Assembly (NCBI RefSeq): GCF_007004765.1
Contig: NZ_VIKR01000002.1
Location: 1-64,000, forward strand
Origin: Aliikangiella marina
GTDB taxonomy: Bacteria; Pseudomonadota; Gammaproteobacteria; Enterobacterales; Kangiellaceae
DNA: 64,000 nt
Direction of reading: 5' to 3'
In this document: positions 18,546 to 27,511 of the stretch, piece after piece
How positions within the stretch are numbered: the first letter of the stretch is position 1
Layout of the letters: each line of letters starts with the position of its first letter
Translations under genes and position numbers: made by a program
The notes under the pieces: generated by a model
What the model was told of the DNA's origin: nothing
Seen by the model: the letters and a program-made list of their open reading frames with translations, nothing else
Databases searched by the model: none

Positions 18546-19578
18546 TCTCGTTCACTACCGGTAAGTAAAGGCTAAAGCAGGTATGCCCAGGTAAGTTTTC
18601 GACTTCAATGATGCCGCCGTGACGTTGAGCCAGTGATTGTGCAATGCTAAGGCCCAAACCACTGCTGTTTTTACCACTGATTGTGGGGAAAAAAATGTCC
18701 CTCTTTATGTTGTCTGGTATTCCATCTCCATCATCGATTACATCAATTCGGATAACTTGGCGGTGTTGTAATTTTCCAATCGTTTGCTGATGGAGTATAC
18801 GTGTTCGTAATCTGACTTCCCCATGTTCGTCAGTGGCTTCCATCGCATTTTTAATTAGGTTCATGAGAGCTTGCTGTATTTGGCCGGCAGATACATTAAT
18901 TTCTGGCAAGCTCGGATCATAATCTTTTACGATCTGTATCTTGTGGGATTGCTGCAACATCAACACATCAACAGCTTTGTCGATTATCTGATGTGGATTG
19001 ATTTGGCTTTGAGCTTCGGGTTCTGCAGGCAGCAATAATCGACCGACTAGACTGCTTAATCGATCGGCTTCTTGGATTATAATTTGGGTGTATTTATTGG
19101 AGTATTCTGATGGCAATTTTCGCTCCATGAGCTGTGCCGCCCCCTTGATCCCGCCGAGTGGGTTTTTGATTTCATGGGCTAAATTGCGAATCAAATGATT
19201 ACTGACGCGACTTTGTTGTTGTAGTTCCATATCTTTTCGAATATGCGCATGATGTTCACTGGTTTGCAGCTCCATGACGAGATATTCGATGCCGTCTTCT
19301 TCATAGTTGGATAGCATGACATTAGCAGTAACTATGCCAGTTGCTGTTTTGAGTTCCATTTCTTCGAGAAATGCGGTTTGTTGCTGGTGCGAAAACTGAC
19401 TAATGAGTTTTGCGTCGAGGTCGCCGCGAATAAGATCGAAAAAGTTTTCGGACATGGCTTGGCGCCCTGAAAAGCCCAGAAGTTGCTCCGCAGATTGATT
19501 GAGATAGACAACCTGGTTTTGGGTATCAAGCATTACAATAGACGTGCCCAAGGTGTGCAGTGATGGTGCGATTGACAT
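18538..19578 (-). CDS. glnL: Nitrogen regulation sensor histidine kinase NtrB (GlnL)
   Basis: 346 residues from ATG 19578. The frame extends to a GTG at 19641, but MSIAPSLHTLGTSIVMLD aligns with the usual NtrB N-terminus. It has a PAS domain (about 12-115) and a histidine phosphoacceptor in LAHEIKNPLGGIKGAAQLM. The ATPase N box is NLIKNAMEAT, the G boxes DDGDGIP and GLGLSIAQSLAQRHGG. It is cytoplasmic, controlled by PII, and phosphorylates GlnG, encoded downstream with an 8-base overlap. Confidence 0.96.
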   Translation of the reverse strand: MSIAPSLHTLGTSIVMLDTQNQVVYLNQSAEQLLGFSGRQAMSENFFDLIRGDLDAKLISQFSHQQQTAFLEEMELKTATGIVTANVMLSNYEEDGIEYLVMELQTSEHHAHIRKDMELQQQSRVSNHLIRNLAHEIKNPLGGIKGAAQLMERKLPSEYSNKYTQIIIQEADRLSSLVGRLLLPAEPEAQSQINPHQIIDKAVDVLMLQQSHKIQIVKDYDPSLPEINVSAGQIQQALMNLIKNAMEATDEHGEVRLRTRILHQQTIGKLQHRQVIRIDVIDDGDGIPDNIKRDIFFPTISGKNSSGLGLSIAQSLAQRHGGIIEVENLPGHTCFSLYLPVVNEND

Positions 19579-19836
19579 AATTAGATGGTTTAAATGATTA
19601 ACCTTTTTGGTGATTTTAGCCGATGCAGTTGAATATTGCACCGAAATGGTGCGTTAAAATGCTAATAAGTACGATTTTTTAGTTATATCACCATATTTGG
19701 AACAGACTTTGGGAATCCGGTTTACGAGGTTGACTGACTATCTCGTCAAGATTGGTTCAAACGGGTCAATATAGCGACTAACAAAAGGCTTATTATGAGC
19801 CTTCCATTAGTCGCCTAATTCAAGCGAGTGCTTGCT

Positions 19837-21072
19837 TTAGTAGAGGATTCGGGTGCGCACTGTGCCCGGTATTTGTTTCAAGGCTTCGAATGCTTTGTCA
19901 CTTGAGGTTTGGTCGATATCGGTTACCACATACCCGACTTGGTCCTTAGTCTGGAGGTATTGAGCGGCGATGTTGACATTGTTGCTCGAAAACATGTCGT
20001 TAATCCTTGCGAGAATTCCTGGCTCATTGTGGTGAATATGACAAATACGATGTTTACCTGAGTGGGAAGGAAGCGCAACTTCAGGGAAGTTCACAGCAGA
20101 TAAAGTGGAGCCATTGTCGCTATATTTTACCAGCTTCTCACTCACTTCGATCCCGATGTTAGCTTGCGCTTCTTTGGTACTGCCACCGACGTGAGGAGTT
20201 AAAATCACGTTATCATACTGTCTTAGCGGTGAGACGAATTCCTCTTCATTTGACTTTGGTTCAACAGGAAAAACATCAATAGCGGCGCCTAAGACTTTTT
20301 TATTAGCTAACGCTTTATCAAGTGCGTCAATATCAACAACCGTACCGCGAGAAGCGTTAATCAAAATAGCACCATCTTTTAAGTGTTTGAAAGCAGTCTC
20401 GTCCATCATGTTTTTAGTTTGCGGCGTTTCTGGTACATGGAAACTCACCACATCCGAAGTCGCTAAGAGCTGTTGATAGCTCTCGGCAGCTCTGGCGTTA
20501 CCTAATGATAATTTGTTTTCGATATCATAAAACTGAACTTTCATGCCGAGGTTTTCGGCAAGAATACCAATCTGGGTCCCAATATGCCCGTAACCCACTA
20601 TCCCCAAAATTTTGCCGCGAGTCTCGAATGAGTTTTCGGCTGTTTTCAGCCATTCTCCACGATGTGCTGCGGCGTTTTTCGCCGGAATGCCACGAAGCAA
20701 TAGAATCATTTGACCAAGTACGAGTTCGGCAACGCTGCGGGTGTTAGCAAATGGCGCATTAAATACCGGGATTCCTCGTGCTCGGGTTGCAGTGAGGTCT
20801 ACTTGGTTGGTACCAATACAAAAACAGCCTATCGCCGCTAGCTTCGGGCTAAAATCAAGGAGTGCTTGGTTTACCTGGGTTCGTGAACGGATACCCAGAA
20901 AATGAGCATCGGAGAGAACGGTTTTTAGTTCCTCAACAGGAAGTGATTTGGCCGCAGTGACCACATTGGTGTAGCCATCATTGGCGAAAACCTTCTCTGC
21001 GCTGGGATGAATGCCTTCAAGAAGGACTATTTTGATGCGATTTTTATCAAAAGAAGTCGAATTTTCAGTCAC
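19837..21072 (-). CDS. serA: D-3-phosphoglycerate dehydrogenase
   Basis: 411 residues, the short E. coli-type SerA with a C-terminal ACT domain. It catalyses the first step of serine synthesis, 3-phosphoglycerate to 3-phosphohydroxypyruvate. The NAD-binding motif is GIVGYGHIGTQIG, the catalytic Arg region NASRGTVVD, the catalytic His in LTPHVGGST. The ACT domain begins at HRICHIHHNEPGILARIND and would bind serine for feedback control. It starts at ATG 21072 and is divergent from the acyl carrier protein gene at 21260. Confidence 0.97.
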   Translation of the reverse strand: MTENSTSFDKNRIKIVLLEGIHPSAEKVFANDGYTNVVTAAKSLPVEELKTVLSDAHFLGIRSRTQVNQALLDFSPKLAAIGCFCIGTNQVDLTATRARGIPVFNAPFANTRSVAELVLGQMILLLRGIPAKNAAAHRGEWLKTAENSFETRGKILGIVGYGHIGTQIGILAENLGMKVQFYDIENKLSLGNARAAESYQQLLATSDVVSFHVPETPQTKNMMDETAFKHLKDGAILINASRGTVVDIDALDKALANKKVLGAAIDVFPVEPKSNEEEFVSPLRQYDNVILTPHVGGSTKEAQANIGIEVSEKLVKYSDNGSTLSAVNFPEVALPSHSGKHRICHIHHNEPGILARINDMFSSNNVNIAAQYLQTKDQVGYVVTDIDQTSSDKAFEALKQIPGTVRTRILY

Positions 21073-21259
21073 CTTGGTGTCCTGATTGATATGCTGAGAA
21101 AAAAGTCCTCATAGGATAAGTAAAAAGCCTCTGGAATACTACCCGAAGCTACAAACCAATAGTTATTAACTCTCTCTATCGAGTCTCCATTAAAATTGGC
21201 AGTGCAAAGCGGCTTGGTTATTGATAGAATCGCGCCAATTTAAGCCAAAGACCCGATTT

Positions 21260-21514
21260 ATGAGTAATCTAGAAGTTGCTGCTAGTATCAAGCAGTTGTT
21301 AATCGAAACGCTGTCTCTCGATTTGTCTGTCGACGATCTTTCCGAAGAGACACTTTTGCTAGGTGATATCCCTGAGTTTGACTCAATGGCGATTGTGTCA
21401 GTGATTACTGCTGTTGAGGAAAAATTTGGCTTTATGGCTGAGGACGACGATTTGTCTGCTGAGGTTTTTGAAACTGTTGGTAGTTTTATCGAGTTTGTTG
21501 AAGCCAGAGCTTGA
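21260..21514 (+). CDS. Acyl carrier protein, orphan
   Basis: 84 residues from ATG 21260 (the frame is open from a TTG at 21221, which would add 13 residues without carrier-protein character). The phosphopantetheine site is PEFDSMAIVSVITAVEEKFG, with the Ser in DSM instead of the usual DSL. Helices II and III follow as expected. Carrier proteins tether acyl or aminoacyl groups. This one is not beside fatty-acid synthesis genes; it lies alone between serA and the exopolysaccharide operon, as carrier proteins do in exosortase-type polysaccharide loci. A weak ribosome site is seen. Confidence 0.9.
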   Translation: MSNLEVAASIKQLLIETLSLDLSVDDLSEETLLLGDIPEFDSMAIVSVITAVEEKFGFMAEDDDLSAEVFETVGSFIEFVEARA

Positions 21515-21749
21515 GCGAGCTGCGGGTAGCTAAATCAAGAGATATCTCATTTGTGAATCTGGTCACCAAATGAGCAAATTAAGGTGGGACGGGGCGTCGT
21601 AAACTTGACAGTAAATGAGTCACTCGGTACCATTTTCAGGCTGAAAGTGCTCGGTTAAGCAAGCGAATAATCAAGCTTGAACGGGGCCCAGTACAGTACA
21701 ATCTAATCAGGCTATAGCTTTTAAAGTGCTTAGGGAATAGCGAGTTGTA

Positions 21750-21818
21750 AAAAGGGAAGTGAGTTATAGCATCTAGAGAGCGGACTTTAACCCAGTCGAG
21801 CTCGTCACTTCCCCTTTT
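21750..21818 (+). terminator. Large hairpin with T-tract, between acyl carrier protein gene and EPS promoter
   Basis: The arm AAAAGGGAAGTGA (from 21750) pairs with TCACTTCCCCTTTT (21805-21818) with one bulged base; the loop of about 40 bases contains smaller inverted repeats (GAGCTC). The 3' arm ends in TTTTAT. It may terminate the carrier-protein transcript, although it lies 235 bases after its stop. Confidence 0.45.
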
Positions 21819-21901
21819 ATAACCACAGTGAATGTAATCATAGTGAAAACCATTTCAAGTAGAGTATTCGAGCTTGGATGGGTGGTTTGTTTGTATATAT
21901 T

Positions 21902-21930
21902 TTGTACAAGCAACAGAAAGTTTTTATAAT
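21902..21930 (+). promoter_or_regulatory. Near-consensus sigma70 promoter of the polysaccharide operon
   Basis: TTGTAC (21902-21907), 17-base spacer, TATAAT (21925-21930): a perfect -10 and a -35 matching 4 of 6. Transcription should start near 21937, about 145 bases before the first gene. It is the best promoter I found in the window and probably drives export, chain-length and dTDP-rhamnose genes. Confidence 0.8.
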
Positions 21931-22082
21931 ACGGTCGAAAATCAAACAATTACAGCCATTTCAGGTGCAATGTGATAGTCTGACGGATGGAAGTTGGAAT
22001 CATCGAAGGCAAAAGTTGTTTGAATAATAACTATTGAAAAACAATAAATTAACAGGTTTATGGACGGATATTGGTGGTAAAT

Positions 22083-22700
22083 ATGTTGAGAATCAATGCA
22101 TTACTATTAGTCGTATTGTTAGCAGGATGCAGTCAAATTCCAGAGTCAGCGCGATATGCGCAAGAAGTCAGTGAAAATAAAACTTTGCTGGTTGATCAGT
22201 ACTATATCGGCGTGGATGATATTGTGATTGTCAATGTTTGGAAAAACCCAGATTTATCAATTCAAGTTCCGGTAAGACCTGATGGTAAAATATCGGTACC
22301 TTTGGCTGGCGAAATCCTAGCGGGGGGCAAAACGCCAGTAGATGTAGCTGGTGAGATCACCAAAAAGTTATCTAAATTTATTCGCGATCCTCAAGTTTCA
22401 GTCATTCTCGGTGAGTTGCGAAGCCATGAGTATCTGTCTCGAGTGAGAGTAACCGGTGCGGTGCGTAATCCAATATCGATCAGTTTCCGACAAGGGATGA
22501 CCGTATTAGATGTTGTGTTAGCTGCTGGGGGATTGAATGAATTTGCTTCTGCAAACGGAACAAAATTGTTTCGCCGGACTCAAGGTAATTTAGAGCAACT
22601 TGATATCGATTTAGCTGATATCTTATACAACGGTGAAATGGCTACTAACTACGCAATTCAGCCTGGTGACGTGTTGTCCATTCCGGAAAGAAACTTCTAA
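22083..22700 (+). CDS. Polysaccharide export lipoprotein, short Wza type
   Basis: 206 residues from ATG 22083, which gives a clean lipoprotein signal (MLRINALLLVVLLAGC) preceded by GGTGG; upstream TTG/GTG codons at 22071/22074 would add four or three residues. It has a Poly_export domain (about 38-110, with YYIGVDDIVIVNVWKNPDLS) and a SLBB domain (about 115-190, VRVTGAVRNPISISFRQGMTVLDVVLAAGG). It forms the periplasmic/outer-membrane export channel. It is much shorter than E. coli Wza (379) and lacks the C-terminal membrane helix, like the proteins of exosortase-A-type loci. It is the first gene after the operon promoter. Confidence 0.92.
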   Translation: MLRINALLLVVLLAGCSQIPESARYAQEVSENKTLLVDQYYIGVDDIVIVNVWKNPDLSIQVPVRPDGKISVPLAGEILAGGKTPVDVAGEITKKLSKFIRDPQVSVILGELRSHEYLSRVRVTGAVRNPISISFRQGMTVLDVVLAAGGLNEFASANGTKLFRRTQGNLEQLDIDLADILYNGEMATNYAIQPGDVLSIPERNF

Positions 22701-22714
22701 GGTAGATTAGGCTA

Positions 22715-24244
22715 ATGAATACTCAGCTGGCATTTTATTTAAGACTCATAAGAAAGGAAGTTTGGTCTAATCGCAGGCTCGTGATCGCAGTCTATTTTAT
22801 TACCTCAATGGCCTTTCTTGCGGCCGCTTGGATGTCGCCGAGAGTATTCACTTCTACCAGTGTTGTATTGGTTGATTCAAAATCTATCTTAAGTCCTCTC
22901 ATGCAAGGTACAGCTGTCACTACTGAAGTCGAAGATAAAGCCCGCAGAGCGCGTCAAATCATCCTCAGTAAAAAATCAATTGATCAAGTTCTTGAGCTTG
23001 ATGTTTGGAAAAAGACATTAGGTGATGATATCTCAGAGTTTACTCTTGAGGCCTATAACAAAATTATCAAAGCCAATACATCTGTTCAAAATGTTGGTAA
23101 CAATCTGATTGAAATTAGTTACAGCGATTCGGATCCACAAAAGGCTTTTGAAACGGCAGATCTTTTTACAAAAGTGTTTGTCGACGGAAGTTTAGAAGCG
23201 AAGCAGGAAGAGAGTCGATCAGCTTTTGAGTTTATCGACAATCAAGTAGCGATTTATCAACAGCAACTACAAGCTGCAGAAAATGCGATAAAAGACTTTC
23301 GCTCACGTAATGTCGAGTCGACGCCGGGCGCGAAAGAGAATGCAAGTGAACGACTGGTTGAACTAAACACCGAACTTGAGGCTGCGGAGCTTGAAAAATC
23401 TGCTGAAGAGTCTTCGATATTAACTCGCCAAAAACAACTTCGAGGCGAAGGTAACGAAACAAATCGAGAAATCGAAAAAGAAACTACCTTAAGCACAAGA
23501 ATTTCCGAACTCGAAAATCGTCGTGACGAGCTGCTATTGAATTACATGGAGACTTATCCCGATGTCGTTCAAATCAAACAACAAATAGAAACATTAAAAG
23601 CACAATTAGCCGAAGTGGTTCGCAAACGTGAAGAGGGACGCGGAAATGCTGGTGGAAAACCAACTGGTGTATTAGCCCAAGAACTGCGCCGTCAAATATT
23701 ACTTTCTGAAAGTAAAATCACCACCTTAAACTCTCGAATTGAGCAGCTTAAGTCGCGTATAGAAAGAGAAAAGGAAACTCTCGAAAAAATTATCGCAGTA
23801 GAAGCGGAAATGTCGGAATTGACACGCGATTATACGATCAACCAAAACATGTATAACGACCTTTTAGCACAACGTGAAAATGCTCGGGTATCTATGAATA
23901 TCGATATCGAAAACCAGGGCTTATCACTCAAGGTACAAGATCAAGCTTCGTTACCATTTACGCCTAAGGGCATTCGTTTTGCGCATATAATTCTCGCTGG
24001 ATTGGTGATTAGCTTTATTATTCCCGCGTTATTAGTTTGGGGGCTCGCTGAGTTAGATCAGAAAGTTCGCAATCAGCTTTTCTTCAAAGAAACATTCCGA
24101 GTACCTGTTTTAGCATCGGTGTACAAAATTCCGTCGAGTGCTGAAAATAAAAAAGAAAAGCTAAAGTTAGTCGCTATGGTTATTACGGTGCTGTTAGTTT
24201 GGAGCATCTACGCCTATGCAATTTATTTAAGAAGATACGGGTGA
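22715..24244 (+). CDS. Polysaccharide chain-length determinant (Wzz/Wzc N-terminal type)
   Basis: 509 residues: inner-membrane helix at about 23-43, a periplasmic Wzz domain with long coiled coil (about 170-395, rich in Glu/Lys/Gln), a second helix at about 422-442 after a Pro-rich LPFTPKGIRFAH segment, and an extra helix near the C-terminus (about 482-500). It regulates polymer length and links Wzy synthesis to the export channel. There is no kinase domain; the CpsD-like partner is encoded separately 4 bases downstream. The arrangement resembles the exosortase-system chain-length proteins. Confidence 0.92.
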   Translation: MNTQLAFYLRLIRKEVWSNRRLVIAVYFITSMAFLAAAWMSPRVFTSTSVVLVDSKSILSPLMQGTAVTTEVEDKARRARQIILSKKSIDQVLELDVWKKTLGDDISEFTLEAYNKIIKANTSVQNVGNNLIEISYSDSDPQKAFETADLFTKVFVDGSLEAKQEESRSAFEFIDNQVAIYQQQLQAAENAIKDFRSRNVESTPGAKENASERLVELNTELEAAELEKSAEESSILTRQKQLRGEGNETNREIEKETTLSTRISELENRRDELLLNYMETYPDVVQIKQQIETLKAQLAEVVRKREEGRGNAGGKPTGVLAQELRRQILLSESKITTLNSRIEQLKSRIEREKETLEKIIAVEAEMSELTRDYTINQNMYNDLLAQRENARVSMNIDIENQGLSLKVQDQASLPFTPKGIRFAHIILAGLVISFIIPALLVWGLAELDQKVRNQLFFKETFRVPVLASVYKIPSSAENKKEKLKLVAMVITVLLVWSIYAYAIYLRRYG

Positions 24245-24248
24245 TTTC

Positions 24249-25073
24249 ATGAGTACTCTTGAAAAAGCTTACCTCAAAGCGATGAAAATTTCTGAGGACG
24301 TTGAAGATCACGAGAAAAAACAACTGATCGAAGAAGCTTCGGAAAAGTTACCGCTAGTAACCAAAAAGAATTCTAAAGATCTTGCTGACTCCAGAACTGG
24401 GATTTCTCAGATGGAGCAAGCCAAGAATTTTACCCTCAAGGAATTACAGGATAAAAGTTTAATCTATCCTGGTATGAAGAACAGCACTTTACTTGATCGC
24501 TATCGTACTTTACGAACCAAGCTATTATCTTTATCGAGAGACCAGAATTTTGTTACTTTGGTTACTTCTGTTGTTCCCGAGTCTAATTCTCACCTTATTG
24601 CAGCGAACCTTGCTGCAACCTTTGCGTTAGATGAAGCCAAAACATCGATGCTTATTGAGTCAAATATTCGATACCCTCATTTAAACGATATTTTCGAGAT
24701 GAGAGAGTCGCGAGGAATGATCGACTTTCTTGAGAACGAAGAGTGGGAAAGCGGTGAAGTTTTGTATAAAACGGGAATTCCTCGATTAAGATTTGTGCCA
24801 AGCGGTTTACCACGAGAAAACTCGGCAGAATATTTTACAACTGACAAGATGAGTCATTTTGTTCGAGAGTTGGTTGGTCGATATCCCGATCGTTACCCCA
24901 TTATTAATGCGCCGAGTATTGAAGATTCAGCAGACACCCGAATCTTAATAGAGCTATGTGATATGGTCGTTCTGGTTGTTCCATACGGCAAATGCTCTGA
25001 TGAAGAAGTGATGCAGGCATGTCTTGCAATCGGGGAAGATAAACTCGCTGGGGTCGTTCTCGACGAGTTCTAA
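24249..25073 (+). CDS. CpsD/BY-kinase-like protein with decayed ATPase motifs
   Basis: 274 residues with the overall layout of a CpsD/Wzc C-terminal tyrosine kinase, encoded right after the chain-length protein as such kinases are. All nucleotide-binding motifs are altered. The Walker A place reads VPESNSHLIAANLA (no GxGKS/T; about residues 109-122). Walker A' reads MLIESNIRYP instead of IDADLRRP. Walker B reads YPIINAPS instead of IIDTPP. There is no C-terminal tyrosine cluster. It probably cannot phosphorylate and may act as a structural partner of the Wzz protein, or bind nucleotide in a new way. It starts at ATG 24249. Confidence 0.8.
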   Translation: MSTLEKAYLKAMKISEDVEDHEKKQLIEEASEKLPLVTKKNSKDLADSRTGISQMEQAKNFTLKELQDKSLIYPGMKNSTLLDRYRTLRTKLLSLSRDQNFVTLVTSVVPESNSHLIAANLAATFALDEAKTSMLIESNIRYPHLNDIFEMRESRGMIDFLENEEWESGEVLYKTGIPRLRFVPSGLPRENSAEYFTTDKMSHFVRELVGRYPDRYPIINAPSIEDSADTRILIELCDMVVLVVPYGKCSDEEVMQACLAIGEDKLAGVVLDEF

Positions 25074-25088
25074 ACTTGATAGGAAGTC

Positions 25089-26468
25089 ATGAAAAAGGAT
25101 TTAAGTCCAATAAGAACAAAAACAAAATTGGCATCATTCATAAACTTTTTGAGTTGTTTTGTTTTAGTACTGACATTTTTGGTTAGTACTTCCCTACGTG
25201 CCGCGCAATACAATTACTCTATCATCACCCAAGTAGAAGATAGTAACAATATTTCCGGACAATTGGACGGAGAAGAGGGTGAGGCTTATTCGCTCGGTTT
25301 AAATTTTGGATTAGATTCTTTTCAGCTCAGAGAATGGGATATTGATCTTGCTGGTCAAGTGTCAAGTGTTGAATATTCCGATGATACATTACAAAATGAA
25401 GAGCTATATGACTTTCAGAGTTCTGTTCTATACAAACCTTTACAGTCCAAATTTACATTACTCACGTTATTAAATTATGGCCAAGTTCCTATCAATCGCT
25501 TCAGCACTCAAGAAGTCAATAACGTGCGAGATGAGCGGGTCGCGGTAATGCGCCCAAGGTACTACTTTTCTCTGAGTCCAACCGACCGTATCAATTTAGA
25601 ATACACTTATTTTGATTATTACTTAGAAGAAACCGAACAAGTCATTTTCGGACAAAATAGTTCCAATGCAACTCAAAGTTTTTTAGTCAATTATGAAAAA
25701 CAAGTTAATCCAACCAGTGCATTATCGCTAAACCTAAGAACTGCGATTACCGAGTATGAAGAGTCGGAGCAGAGTGCTATCGATTATGATCGTGATGATA
25801 TATTTTTGCGTTGGGTAATGCGAGACGCAACCAATCAAATCCAGCTTGATTTAGGGCAATCAGAAATTGTTGACGACAACAATCAAGAACTAAACCAAGA
25901 TCTTCAAGTTTTAACACTTACCAGACAAATCAATGTAAAAAACAATATCGAACTGGCTTATTCAAATAGTTTTAATAATCAGTTGGACACCAACCAAAAT
26001 GCAAATACAGTCAATGTTAATCAGCAAAATGCGTTTGCACGAGTTCAAATTGTGGAAGAGTACTCTATTGGTTTTACTCACGATGACGCACTTTTTGATT
26101 TTACTTTAAGTTTTTCTGATGCGGAGATTGAGCAGTTCCAATCGGATGACGTTGAGAGAAGAAAGTTAGGCTCAATAGGAATTGATTATTCTTTAAACCG
26201 ATTATTTAACAATGGAAGTCGCTCTAGTATACGCCTTAATTATATCAAAAGTGAAAGTGAATTTGATACCAACTTTACTTCGATAGCCGCTAACGAGATT
26301 GAAAATTATAGCGTGACTTTTAATTATGCTTTCTCGAGTAACTTTCAAATTTCACTTCAACACGCGACTAGAAATAGTATACAACTTAATGTTGATTCGA
26401 CGACAAGTGAAATTGACACTGAATCAATTTTTTTAAATTTTATTTATTCAGATCGTGGAAGATTATAG
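25089..26468 (+). CDS. Outer-membrane beta-barrel protein of the polysaccharide locus
   Basis: 459 residues. Signal peptide of about 38 residues ends at LRAAQ, followed by many alternating amphipathic strands rich in Asn, Gln, Asp and Tyr, typical of a large outer-membrane barrel. No catalytic motif is seen. A barrel of this type is usual after the CpsD gene in exosortase-type exopolysaccharide loci (the TIGR03016-like proteins), where its exact role is unknown; assistance in polymer export or surface anchoring is inferred. A ribosome site TAGGAAG precedes ATG 25089. The C-terminus (FIYSDRGRL) does not end in the usual Phe. Confidence 0.78.
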   Translation: MKKDLSPIRTKTKLASFINFLSCFVLVLTFLVSTSLRAAQYNYSIITQVEDSNNISGQLDGEEGEAYSLGLNFGLDSFQLREWDIDLAGQVSSVEYSDDTLQNEELYDFQSSVLYKPLQSKFTLLTLLNYGQVPINRFSTQEVNNVRDERVAVMRPRYYFSLSPTDRINLEYTYFDYYLEETEQVIFGQNSSNATQSFLVNYEKQVNPTSALSLNLRTAITEYEESEQSAIDYDRDDIFLRWVMRDATNQIQLDLGQSEIVDDNNQELNQDLQVLTLTRQINVKNNIELAYSNSFNNQLDTNQNANTVNVNQQNAFARVQIVEEYSIGFTHDDALFDFTLSFSDAEIEQFQSDDVERRKLGSIGIDYSLNRLFNNGSRSSIRLNYIKSESEFDTNFTSIAANEIENYSVTFNYAFSSNFQISLQHATRNSIQLNVDSTTSEIDTESIFLNFIYSDRGRL

Positions 26469-26500
26469 AGTCTTCATGATTTATACAGTGAGTAGTAACA

Positions 26501-27388
26501 ATGTCAAAACAAAGAAAAGGGATAATTCTTGCGGGTGGTAGCGGAACGCGCCTCCACCCTCTAACTCGGGTAGTCAGTAAGCAACTGATGCCGATTTATG
26601 ATAAACCAATGGTTTATTATCCATTAGCGACCTTAATGCAGTCAGGTATTCGAGAAATTTTGTTGATTTCGACTCCGGAAGAATTGCCACGCTTCGAATC
26701 TTTACTTGGTGACGGAAGCTCGTTTGGACTGACTATCGAATATAAAGAACAGCCCTCACCAGATGGTCTCGCACAGGCATTCATACTCGCGGAAGAATTT
26801 TTAGATGGTGCGCCGGCAGCACTCGTATTGGGCGATAATATATTTTATGGACATTATTTAATGTCGACGTTACAGCGAGCCAATGCGAATACCCAAGGAG
26901 GCACCGTCTTCGGATATCATGTAGCCAACCCGAAAGCGTATGGTGTCGTTGAGTTTGACAAAGAAGGTAAAGTCATTTCAATCGAAGAAAAACCACAACA
27001 GCCTAAATCAAATTATGCAATTCCAGGAATTTATTTTTTCGATGATAGAGTTGTCGAGATTGCTAAAAATGTGAAACCTTCCGCTCGCGGGGAATTAGAA
27101 ATTACTGATGTAATTGACCAATACCTTAAACTAGATGACCTTCGTGTAGAGCTTATGGGGCGCGGAACCGCTTGGCTTGATACCGGAACTCATGATGACC
27201 TATTGGCTGCTGCGCAATTTATAGCCACTATTGATAAACGGCAAGGACTGAAAGTTAACTGCCCAGAGGAAATCGCCTTTAGAAATGGCTGGATTAATTC
27301 AGATGATTTGAGAGCATTAGCCGAGCCATTGAATAAAAGCGGCTATGGTGCTTATTTATTGGGATTGCTTGAGTCTCAATCGATTTAA
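26501..27388 (+). CDS. rfbA: Glucose-1-phosphate thymidylyltransferase
   Basis: 295 residues, standard RmlA length. The nucleotidyltransferase motif is [31 protein letters not shown], and [22 protein letters not shown] marks the sugar-binding side. It makes dTDP-glucose, the first step to dTDP-L-rhamnose. It is followed in order by rfbC, rfbD and rfbB, so the full rhamnose pathway is present; the downstream rhamnosyltransferase-like genes can use the product. Confidence 0.97.
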   Translation: MSKQRKGIILAGGSGTRLHPLTRVVSKQLMPIYDKPMVYYPLATLMQSGIREILLISTPEELPRFESLLGDGSSFGLTIEYKEQPSPDGLAQAFILAEEFLDGAPAALVLGDNIFYGHYLMSTLQRANANTQGGTVFGYHVANPKAYGVVEFDKEGKVISIEEKPQQPKSNYAIPGIYFFDDRVVEIAKNVKPSARGELEITDVIDQYLKLDDLRVELMGRGTAWLDTGTHDDLLAAAQFIATIDKRQGLKVNCPEEIAFRNGWINSDDLRALAEPLNKSGYGAYLLGLLESQSI

Positions 27389-27511
27389 GGTTTGAATTAA
27401 ACCGGGATTATTTTAAGTCTTTCTTTTGAAAGAGCGAGTGACGCTAAGATTGTGTTTTAATTTTGAGTTTTATTGACGAATAAAAAGACAATCGACTATT
27501 TAGGATTAGAA

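Larger units (their letters stand above)
21515..22082. other. Long leader/intergenic region before the polysaccharide operon
   Basis: About 570 bases without a gene. Contents are an imperfect stem CTCATTTG (21546-21553) / CAAATGAG (21567-21574), a long-armed hairpin at 21750-21818 and a near-consensus promoter at 21902-21930, leaving an untranslated leader of about 145 bases. No ops/JUMPstart element (GGCGGTAG) for RfaH was found. Confidence 0.6.

Noticed and set aside
21515-22082. JUMPstart/ops element for RfaH in the EPS leader
   Set aside because: No GGCGGTAG-like sequence was found in the leader.
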